DNA of 64,000 nt from Paenibacillus_AR sp051594765. GTDB taxonomy: Bacteria > Bacillota > Bacilli > Paenibacillales > NBRC-103111. The notes beneath the pieces are model-generated. The model saw nothing but the letters and a program-made list of their open reading frames with translations, had not been told where the DNA came from and did no database searches. The stretch is taken from assembly GCF_051594765.1 (NCBI RefSeq), contig NZ_JBPPGJ010000004.1, positions 1 through 64,000 of the forward strand, given 5' to 3'. Shown one piece after another: positions 58,023 to 64,000 of this stretch (positions within the stretch are counted from its first letter, which is position 1; every line of letters starts with the position of its first letter). Both the position numbers and the translations under genes were made by a program.

Positions 58023-58122
58023 ATCATACACAATCATTCCGTGTATTGTCAATAACAATGTTCGTCTTTTTCCATCACCAAAAGTTGTATTTCCGAATAT
58101 TCATGTGGAATGTTCGTCTTTT
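58023..58122 (-). promoter_or_regulatory. Riboswitch-gene promoter and 14-bp direct repeats
   Basis: Minus strand: TTGACA (58047-58052), an 18-base spacer and TATGAT (58023-58028), so the transcript starts near 58016, just before the aptamer. Upstream, AATGTTCGTCTTTT occurs twice exactly (58057-58070 and 58109-58122). Its complement AAAAGACGAACATT resembles the PurR box (core CGAACATT), so PurR control in addition to the riboswitch is possible. Confidence 0.7.
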
Positions 58123-58130
58123 GGCGCAAA

Positions 58131-58170
58131 ATGAAAAGCCCGGCTTCCCTCTCCGGGCTGCCGGGCTTCT
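58131..58170 (-). terminator. Terminator of the WGxxGxxG protein gene
   Basis: Minus strand: AAGCCCGGC / GCCGGGCTT stem with a 15-base loop and a TTTTC tail, close after the stop codon. Confidence 0.8.
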
Positions 58171-58184
58171 CCTTTATGAGCTTG

Positions 58185-58733
58185 TTATTTGATGTTCATC
58201 CGGTCGCGTTCGCGGTTGCGGCCCATCAGGCCGGCCAGACCGACGAGACCCAGAAGTCCCAGCCAGCCCCAGTCGGTACCATTATCCGTAGTGGCCAGCG
58301 TTCCATAGTCCCCTGTGCCGGTACCGGTGGAAGAGGTGGTGCCGTAGCCGTTGTAGCCTGTCGTGCCGTAAGTGCCGTAAGTGTTGGTCCCCGCTCCATA
58401 AGTGCCGGTGCCAGTGCCCGAGGTCCCTGTGCCTGTCGTACCGGTTCCGTATGCATCCGTTGTCCCCGCACCTGTGCTGGTGCTGGTGCCCATGCCGGTA
58501 CTGGTGCCGGTAGTCCCAGTACCCAGACCGCTGTTCTCATAAGCCCCGTAAGTGGAGGTTCCGCCCGTCCCTGTGGTACCGTATGTGCCTGTCGTACCGG
58601 AGGTACCCGTCGTGCCGTAGGTGCCTGTCGTTCCGGAAGTACCCATCGTGCCGGAGGTTTCTGCGAAAGCGGGAACGGCAAGCATGGCGGATAACGTCAG
58701 TGCAGCTGCAAGCGTCGTAGCCTTCTTCTTCAT
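58185..58733 (-). CDS. Gly/Thr-repeat protein with WGxxGxxG C-terminal anchor
   Basis: The 182-residue exported protein has an N-terminal signal peptide (MKKKATTLAAALTLSAMLAV), then about 110 residues of Gly/Thr/Ser/Tyr repeats (GTSGTTGTYG and GTGTTGT units). The C-terminus is WGWLGLLGLVGLAGLMG followed by RNRERDRMNIK, the WGxxGxxG sorting-type tail. AAAGGAG precedes the ATG. At DNA level, 58290-58660 is a degenerate GGTGCC/GGTACC-rich repeat tract that may vary in length by slippage. The function is unknown; a wall or envelope component is likely. Confidence 0.85.
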   Translation of the reverse strand: MKKKATTLAAALTLSAMLAVPAFAETSGTMGTSGTTGTYGTTGTSGTTGTYGTTGTGGTSTYGAYENSGLGTGTTGTSTGMGTSTSTGAGTTDAYGTGTTGTGTSGTGTGTYGAGTNTYGTYGTTGYNGYGTTSSTGTGTGDYGTLATTDNGTDWGWLGLLGLVGLAGLMGRNRERDRMNIK

Positions 58734-58866
58734 GGACAATCTCCTTTCGACTTGTGGGATGTGGAAAAGCAAGTTCAGGCCGTGTGCATGCCTGACCCTA
58801 TATTGTTTTTCCTTCTTCGATGGCCCCTATCCATAGGAAATAACGGGGGCTCGCCCACCAGGCCGA

Positions 58867-58899
58867 ATAAAGAAAACGGAGCCCATCCGGGGCTCCGTT
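58867..58899 (-). terminator. Terminator of the PAP2 gene
   Basis: Minus strand: AACGGAGCC / GGCTCCGTT stem with a seven-base loop, followed by TTCTTTATT, 22 bp after the PAP2 stop codon. Confidence 0.85.
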
Positions 58900-58920
58900 G
58901 CGGTGTACTTCGTATGGAGG

Positions 58921-59589
58921 TTAAGCCGACAATTCCCTGCTTCCGGCAGGCTGCCTTCTTCCGGCGAACACCTGGCGGCGGAACGCCGGGTGGTAGACCA
59001 GGAGCAGCATTGCCTCTCCCAGGATTATTCCTCCGGCCACATCGATCACCACGTGCTGCTTGACGAACACAGTGGAGAGAATAATGGAGATCCCGATGAA
59101 CTGTGGAATCCAGGCGACGGCCTTGTGGAGCTTCTCCCAATGGAAGGCCCGCATCATCAGGTAGGTAGTCAGGACGTGAATGCTGGGGAAACAATTCACC
59201 GGCTGGTCGTTCGAATAGATGTAATTGACGAGCCGCAGGAAGATGGTATCGTCCGTAATGAACGGCCGCGGCACATGGGTCTGGTACGTCATATAGAAGG
59301 CATAGCAGAAGATGTGCCCGATTACCGAGCTGACGATCATCCGGTAATAGGCATCCCGGTTCCGGAAGAAGAAAATGATAAAGGACAGGAATATGCAAGG
59401 TCCCCATATGATATAAGGGATAATGAAGTATTCGTTAAACGGGATCATCCGGTCGAGCCACAGCTCCATCGTATGAAGAGGACGGCTGACTCCGTTGGTC
59501 AGGCCGTAGACCCAGCTGCACGCCATAACCGCCAAGAGCCAGCTCAAGGGCAGGAGCTTGCGGATGGTCTGAGTGATGCGCATCGTCAC
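58921..59589 (-). CDS. PAP2-superfamily membrane phosphatase
   Basis: The 222-residue protein has six membrane spans with the three acid phosphatase motifs: THVPRPF (motif 1), PSIHV (motif 2) and STVFVKQHVVIDVAGG (motif 3, catalytic His and Asp). The motifs resemble inositol phosphorylceramide synthase-like PAP2 proteins. The GTG at 59589 has AAGGAG 8 bases upstream and is preferred to ATG 59583, which is too far from it. A lipid or polyprenyl phosphate is the probable substrate. Confidence 0.87.
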   Translation of the reverse strand: MTMRITQTIRKLLPLSWLLAVMACSWVYGLTNGVSRPLHTMELWLDRMIPFNEYFIIPYIIWGPCIFLSFIIFFFRNRDAYYRMIVSSVIGHIFCYAFYMTYQTHVPRPFITDDTIFLRLVNYIYSNDQPVNCFPSIHVLTTYLMMRAFHWEKLHKAVAWIPQFIGISIILSTVFVKQHVVIDVAGGIILGEAMLLLVYHPAFRRQVFAGRRQPAGSRELSA

Positions 59590-59855
59590 GGGGCATTCTC
59601 CTTTTTTACATGACATTAACATGAACATCTCACACTATATCAAAATGAATCCTATTCCGCCATGGCCAATTAGCGTTAATAAATCCTTAAAAGTGCCTGT
59701 TTTCAGAGGATATTCCTGTTTTTTGCCATGAATTCGGCAAAACGGCTTTTGGGACAAATTTAAGAACTCTTAAGAATTTGGGGACCGCCATCCGGCATCC
59801 CTTCTCCGGATATGGTACAATAGCATCCAGAACATCCCATAAAGGAGAGAGTCCC
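59590..59855. other. Divergent intergenic region with two direct-repeat sets
   Basis: CCTGTTTT occurs at 59696-59703 and 59715-59722 (19-bp period), and TTAAGAA at 59760-59766 and 59770-59776 (10-bp period). They lie between the divergent PAP2 and dipeptidase genes and could be operator pairs on one face of the helix. A TACAAT near 59816 is a possible -10 for the dipeptidase. No gene is seen. Confidence 0.4.
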
Positions 59856-61232
59856 ATGTCTGAAGCCATAATCGCTTATCTCAACCAAGAGCGGGAACGC
59901 TATGTGGAGGAATTGAAGGCATTCATCCGGATCCCCAGCGTCAGCGCCAGCTCCTTACATAAGAATGATATGCGGAAGGCGGCCGTTTGGTTGTCGGAAC
60001 GGCTGGAGCAGGCCGGATTGGAGCATGTGCAGATCCTGGAGACCGACGGGAATCCCGTGGTGTATGCGGATTGGCTGCATGCGCCCGGCAAGCCGACTGC
60101 CTTGATCTACGGCCACTATGACGTGCAGCCTGCCGATCCGCTGGAGCAGTGGGAGACTCCTCCCTTCGAGCCGGTGGTCCGGGACGGGAAGCTGTTCGGC
60201 CGCGGCGCCACCGACGACAAAGCTCAGCTCTACACCCAGGTTGCCACGGTGGAGGCTTATCTCAAGACCTTGGGCTCCCTGCCGGTCAACGTCAAGTTCT
60301 GCATCGAGGGGGAAGAGGAGATCGCCAGCCCCAATCTGCCGGCCTTCGTCAACAGCCACGCGGAGCTGCTGCAGGCGGACCTGATCGCCATCTCCGACGG
60401 TCCTATGGTCAGCAAGGACCAGCCCTCCATCTGCTACGGTCTCCGGGGCTTAAGCGGCTTCGAGCTGGAGCTCAAGGGACCGAAGTCCGACCTTCATTCC
60501 GGTCTGTACGGCGGCGGCGTGGCCAATCCGGCAACCGCGCTGGTCAAGATCCTCGGCTCCATGAAGGATGAGCAGGACCGAATCTTGGTGGAGGGCTTCT
60601 ATGAAGGCGTCCATGAGTTGACGGAGGCGGACCATCAGGCCTTCCGTGAGATCCCCTTCAGCGAGGAGGACACCCGCAAGGAGCTGCAGGTGGCGGAGCT
60701 GGCCGGCGAGGAGGGCTACACCTTCCTGGAGCGCACCAGCGCCCGGCCGACTCTGGAGATCAACGGCATCTACGGCGGGTATCAGGGGGAAGGCCTGAAG
60801 CCCATCGTGCCCGCTGCGGCCGGCGTCAAGCTCTCCTGCCGGCTGGTGGACGACCAGGACCCGGACGATATCTTCGCCAAGGTGAAGAAGCATGTGGAAG
60901 CCCACACCCCTGCAGGCGTTACGGTCAGCATGAAGCAGTCCCACCGCGGCAAGCCCTTCTATATTTCTCCGCAGCATCCCTATATCCGGGCGGCGGCGGT
61001 GGCCTACGAAGCGGGCTTCGGCAAGAAACCGGTGTACATCCGCAGCGGCGGTTCCATCCCGGTCATCGAGGTGTTCGCGCGGGTGCTGAATGCACCGGTG
61101 GTCATGCTGGATTTCGGGCTGCCGGAGGAGAACATGCATGCGCCGAACGAATATTTCCAGCTGGAGAACTTTGACCGCGGGACGGCGACCCTGTGCCGGT
61201 TCTGGCAGGAAATCGGCGGCTCGCAGCAATAG
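59856..61232 (+). CDS. M20-family dipeptidase
   Basis: The 458-residue carboxypeptidase G2/CNDP-like dipeptidase has the metal motifs YGHYDVQPADPL (His, Asp), GRGATDDKAQ, EGEEEIASPNLP (Glu-Glu), ISDGPMV and a C-terminal FGLPEENMHAPNEY (His). The dimerisation domain carries SGLYGGGVANP. It releases amino acids from dipeptides with a binuclear zinc site. AAAGGAGAG precedes the ATG. It is monocistronic with its own terminator. Confidence 0.93.
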   Translation: MSEAIIAYLNQERERYVEELKAFIRIPSVSASSLHKNDMRKAAVWLSERLEQAGLEHVQILETDGNPVVYADWLHAPGKPTALIYGHYDVQPADPLEQWETPPFEPVVRDGKLFGRGATDDKAQLYTQVATVEAYLKTLGSLPVNVKFCIEGEEEIASPNLPAFVNSHAELLQADLIAISDGPMVSKDQPSICYGLRGLSGFELELKGPKSDLHSGLYGGGVANPATALVKILGSMKDEQDRILVEGFYEGVHELTEADHQAFREIPFSEEDTRKELQVAELAGEEGYTFLERTSARPTLEINGIYGGYQGEGLKPIVPAAAGVKLSCRLVDDQDPDDIFAKVKKHVEAHTPAGVTVSMKQSHRGKPFYISPQHPYIRAAAVAYEAGFGKKPVYIRSGGSIPVIEVFARVLNAPVVMLDFGLPEENMHAPNEYFQLENFDRGTATLCRFWQEIGGSQQ

Positions 61233-61242
61233 CAGCAATACG

Positions 61243-61274
61243 AAACGGGAGGCATAGCGGCCTCCCGTTTTTTG
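61243..61274 (+). terminator. Bidirectional terminator between dipeptidase and ABC genes
   Basis: ACGGGAGGC / GCCTCCCGT stem with a short loop and a TTTTTTG tail on the plus strand. The plus-strand T-run serves the dipeptidase; the minus side, with TTTCG, can also end the convergent ABC gene. Confidence 0.85.
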
Positions 61275-61288
61275 TGCTGTCCGGTTGT

Positions 61289-63010
61289 TTAGACGGACAC
61301 CCCGAACTGGGCCCGGTGAAGGCGGGCATAGATCCCATCGTCGGCCAGAAGCCGCTCGTGGGTGCCATCCTCGGCGATGCCCTCCTCCGTCACGACCAGA
61401 ATTCGGTCCGCGTGGCGGATGGTGGCCAGCCGGTGGGCGATGATGAGGGTGGTGCGGTTCACCGCCAGCTCCTCCAGCGCCACCTGGATGATGGACTCCG
61501 TCTCCGTGTCCAAGGCGGAGGTGGCTTCGTCCAGAATGAGGATCGGCGGGTTCTTCAGGAACATCCGCGCGATGGCCAGCCGCTGCCGCTGCCCGCCGGA
61601 CAGCTTCAGTCCCCGCTCGCCGATGAACGTGTCGAGGCCTTCGGGCAGCGCCTCGATCATCGGCCACAGATGCGCCCGCCGGGCCGCATCGATGATCTCC
61701 CGGTCCGCGGCGCCGAGGCGGCCGTAGGCGATATTTTCCCGGATGGTTCCGTTGAAGAGGAAGACGTCCTGCTGCACGATGCCGATCTGGGAGCGCAGGC
61801 TCTTCCGGGTCATTCGCCGGATGTCCATACCGTCGATGGTGATGCACCCCGCATCCACCTCGTAGAACCGGGGAATCAGGCTGCACAGGGTGGATTTGCC
61901 GGCACCGGAAGGCCCCACCAGCGCCACCGTCTCCCCCGCCCGGATGTGAAGGCGGATGTTCGACAGCACCTTGGCATGATCCTCGTAGCCGAAGGTAACA
62001 TCGCGGAACTCGATATGCCCCTGCAGGCGTCCTGCCTCTACGGCATCCGGCTCATCCTGCACATCCGGCTCCGTGTCGAGGAGCTGGCACAGTCTTTTGA
62101 ACCCGGCCATGCCCTTGGGGTAGCCCTCCATCAGCGCGTTGATCCGGTCGATGGGCTTCAGGAAAATGTTGACGTATAAGAGGAAGCCCACCAGCTCCCC
62201 GTACGTAAGGTCGCCCTGGTAAGCGAACCAGGCTCCGCAGATGAGGACGATCAGGGAGATGAGCCGGGTCAGCATGTAGATGCCCGAGGAGCTGAACGAG
62301 ATGACCAGGTATGAGCGCAGCTTCGCCAGCCGGAACAAGACGTTCATCTCCCGGAAGCGCTCCACCTCGTAGGCTTCGTTCGTGAAGGATTGAACGACCC
62401 GGACGCCCGAGATGCTGTCCTCCACCCTTGCGTTCACGTCCGCTATCTTGCTGAACATCTGGTCGGCCGCCCGGTTCAGGAGACGGTTGCAGACCACGAT
62501 TAAGACCACCAGGAGCGGAATGGCGATGAAGGTGATGAGGGCCAGCTCGATATTCACCGTCAGCATGATGCCGAAGGCCCCCGCGAAGGTCATGAGGGCG
62601 ATGAACAGGTCCTCGGGACCGTGATGGGCCAGCTCCCCGATCTCGAATAGATCGTTGGTGAGCCGGGACATAATGTGCCCCGTCTTCGTGTTATCGAAGA
62701 AGCGGAAGCCCAGCTTCTGGACATGCTCGTAGAGCCGCTGCCGCATATCCGTCTCGATGTTGATGCCCAGCTTGTGACCCCAATAGTTGACGATAAAATG
62801 CAGGCCCATGCTGACCAGGTACAAGGCCAGAAGCCCCGCTCCTGCAGCGGCGATCGTGGGCCAATCCCCCTCCGGAAGCAGGGAGTCCACCACCCATTGT
62901 ACGGCTAACGGAAAGCCCAGCTCCAAGAGCGCCGCCACTACCGCACAGGAAAAGTCCAGGAGGAAGAGACGCTTATGGGGTTTGTAGTATTCGAAGAAAC
63001 GGCGCAGCAT
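61289..63010 (-). CDS. ABC half-transporter (membrane domain fused to ATPase)
   Basis: The 573-residue exporter has six N-terminal spans (about 15-300), then the ATPase with VALVGPSGAGKST (Walker A), a Q-loop QQDVFLFNGT, LSGGQRQRLAIAR (signature), ILILDEATSALD (Walker B) and AHRLATIRH (H-loop). It resembles multidrug/lipid exporters of the YfiB/YknU group and would act as a homo- or heterodimer. GGAGGG precedes the ATG. No partner half-gene lies adjacent, so a homodimer is the default. Confidence 0.95.
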   Translation of the reverse strand: MLRRFFEYYKPHKRLFLLDFSCAVVAALLELGFPLAVQWVVDSLLPEGDWPTIAAAGAGLLALYLVSMGLHFIVNYWGHKLGINIETDMRQRLYEHVQKLGFRFFDNTKTGHIMSRLTNDLFEIGELAHHGPEDLFIALMTFAGAFGIMLTVNIELALITFIAIPLLVVLIVVCNRLLNRAADQMFSKIADVNARVEDSISGVRVVQSFTNEAYEVERFREMNVLFRLAKLRSYLVISFSSSGIYMLTRLISLIVLICGAWFAYQGDLTYGELVGFLLYVNIFLKPIDRINALMEGYPKGMAGFKRLCQLLDTEPDVQDEPDAVEAGRLQGHIEFRDVTFGYEDHAKVLSNIRLHIRAGETVALVGPSGAGKSTLCSLIPRFYEVDAGCITIDGMDIRRMTRKSLRSQIGIVQQDVFLFNGTIRENIAYGRLGAADREIIDAARRAHLWPMIEALPEGLDTFIGERGLKLSGGQRQRLAIARMFLKNPPILILDEATSALDTETESIIQVALEELAVNRTTLIIAHRLATIRHADRILVVTEEGIAEDGTHERLLADDGIYARLHRAQFGVSV

Positions 63011-63094
63011 TCGGTTCAGTACCCTCCCATCCCAATCCTATTTCCCATCCTAAACGACCCCGGCGATGACGGTCAAGGGAGAATAAGGCTATAT

Positions 63095-63138
63095 ACAAAA
63101 GCACCCGAAGAGGCGGCTTCAGCCGCTCATCGGGTGCT
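63095..63138 (-). terminator. Terminator of the truncated right-edge gene
   Basis: Minus strand: AGCACCCGA / TCGGGTGCT outer stem with an inner GCGGC / GCCGC stem, followed by TTTTGTATA, just after the stop codon of the partial gene. Confidence 0.85.
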
Positions 63139-63148
63139 GCTTGTGCAT

Positions 63149-64000
63149 CTATTCACGTTGGCCCAGCTGGTCCATGTATGCCTTCAACAGGCGCGATGCA
63201 TCCTCCGACATGGTCAAGGGCGCGGCGTTCGGGGAAGGATGGTGCTCCGCCAATCGACCGGCCAGCTTCAGAATCTCCTGCAGCGCCTTCTGAACGTCTC
63301 CCCGTTCCAAGAACCGGGCGATCTGATCCAGCTGCTGCTTCAGGATCAGGGCCACCGCCTTGCCCATCTGTCCGGAGGCGGACAGCCGGTCGATCAAGGC
63401 CTTCACGGAATCCACCGTAACGGCTACCCGTAAGTTCACTGCGATGTTAGCCGTATTGCCCGCCTGATCCGTCGATTGGACAGTCAAGGTATGCACTCCC
63501 GGCAGCTGCCATAGGGCCAGCGGCTTGGACAGGTCCGCAGGCTTGCCGTCCAACAGCGTCAGAACCGACGCAACTCCGGAATCGGCGTCCTCCGTATAGA
63601 CGCTTAGCGTGACGGTCCCCTCCGCACCCCAGACCTTGCCGGCCGTGAGGGGCGTCCCGTCGGCCATGATGCGCACCGCCGGTGCCGTACGGTCGATGCC
63701 GAAGGCTGCGGACCGGGCCTGCTCCCGGTTGCCGGCCGGATCCTCGGAGCGGTATTGCAGCCGGTAGCGGCCGTCCTGCGTGAACGCCACAGGCTCGCCA
63801 TAGAGGCTCCAGGAAGCACCGTCATCCGTGCTGTAGAACGTCCCGACAGCAGCACCGCTATTGTCCGATGCCTCCAGCACCGCCGATACGTCCGACACGT
63901 ACCAGCCGCTCTTCTCCGTTCCTTCCAGACGGACTTGGGTCACCGGAGGCTCGTTGTCCCGGATTCCTGCGTACAAGGGGATCATGGTGCCGACGATGCG
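63149..64000 (-). CDS. C-terminal part of an extracellular Ig-like domain protein (cut by window edge)
   Basis: At least 283 residues are visible; the frame stays open to the right edge, so the N-terminus is missing. It contains two OmpL47/Ig-like units (TQVRLEGTEKSGWYVSDVSAVLEASD with YSTDDGASWSLYG and YRSEDPAGN; RIMADGTPL...VYTEDADSGVAS with VQSTDQAGN), then a helical FIMAH-like C-terminal domain (VDSVKALIDRLSASGQMGKAVA...LLKAYMDQLG). This is a common tail of large Paenibacillus-type secreted enzymes. The catalytic part lies outside the window. Confidence 0.8.
   Translation of the reverse strand, partial: RIVGTMIPLYAGIRDNEPPVTQVRLEGTEKSGWYVSDVSAVLEASDNSGAAVGTFYSTDDGASWSLYGEPVAFTQDGRYRLQYRSEDPAGNREQARSAAFGIDRTAPAVRIMADGTPLTAGKVWGAEGTVTLSVYTEDADSGVASVLTLLDGKPADLSKPLALWQLPGVHTLTVQSTDQAGNTANIAVNLRVAVTVDSVKALIDRLSASGQMGKAVALILKQQLDQIARFLERGDVQKALQEILKLAGRLAEHHPSPNAAPLTMSEDASRLLKAYMDQLGQRE

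Noticed and set aside
58290..58660. CRISPR-like repeat array
   Set aside because: The repeats are short, in frame and encode Gly/Thr repeats of one protein; there are no constant repeats with unique spacers.

Overview
The window looks like chromosome of a GC-rich, spore-former-type Firmicute, most likely Paenibacillaceae. The support is the Bacillus-style puc purine genes, the Nre-type nitrate sensors, CcdC, the YesM/YesN two-component pair, a WGxxGxxG-tailed surface protein, a YfiT-like DinB protein, the lipoprotein and LTA-synthase families, and strong AGGAGG ribosome binding sites. No rRNA, tRNA, CRISPR array, complete insertion sequence or phage gene was seen. The genus assignment is inference.

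Left third (about 1.8-19.6 kb, all minus strand). This is an almost complete purine catabolic locus. It is headed by the regulator pucR, followed by an aminopurine-deaminase-like amidohydrolase and the Mo-cofactor cytidylyltransferase pucB. After a terminator and two tandem promoters comes a tightly coupled run: pucA (XdhC), the three xanthine dehydrogenase subunits, a nucleoside-binding BMP lipoprotein, a Rieske oxygenase, adenine deaminase, OHCU decarboxylase, HIU hydrolase, allantoinase, allantoate amidohydrolase and the ureidoglycine-glyoxylate aminotransferase pucG. Every step from adenine or xanthine to oxalurate and glycine is encoded except urate oxidase. The only unexplained redox enzyme is the Rieske oxygenase. 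CcdC and a flavin monooxygenase lie downstream.

Middle (19.7-31.6 kb, minus strand). There is a TRAP transporter operon with its own YesM/YesN-type sensor and regulator, then a half-size chromate-type transporter, an L-lactate/2-hydroxyacid dehydrogenase, a HAD hydrolase and a small membrane protein. A PadR, DUF1048, DUF1048, ABC-ATPase, ABC-permease operon follows, with a palindrome sitting on its -10 box.

Nitrate island (31.6-45.1 kb, minus strand). A single 9.6-kb transcription unit runs from a b-type cytochrome-like membrane protein through a cytoplasmic Nas/Nap-type nitrate reductase, a four-cluster ferredoxin, a Tat-signal bc1-type Rieske protein, a 61-residue membrane protein, a NarK-type transporter fused to a PAS domain, two unknown small proteins, and moaA, moeA and mobB. 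Upstream lie a RIC/ScdA iron-sulfur repair gene and a GAF, NreC, NreB sensor module. Three Fnr-like boxes and two GGGGAAA/TTTCCCC dyads lie in the intergenic regions. The usual NarGHI enzyme is absent from the window.

Right third (45.2-64 kb, mixed strands). A MORN-repeat secreted protein, a beta-propeller membrane protein, a lipase, a DinB protein, an LTA-synthase-like enzyme with a C-terminal beta domain, a LysM protein, RpiB-family isomerase, DeoR and GlpX are followed by an AT-richer P-loop kinase. Next is an FAD oxidoreductase behind a purine riboswitch with a C at the specificity position and a mutually exclusive terminator. The window ends with the Gly/Thr-rich WGxxGxxG protein, a PAP2 phosphatase, an M20 dipeptidase, an ABC exporter half-transporter and the C-terminal part of a large extracellular Ig-like protein cut by the window edge.
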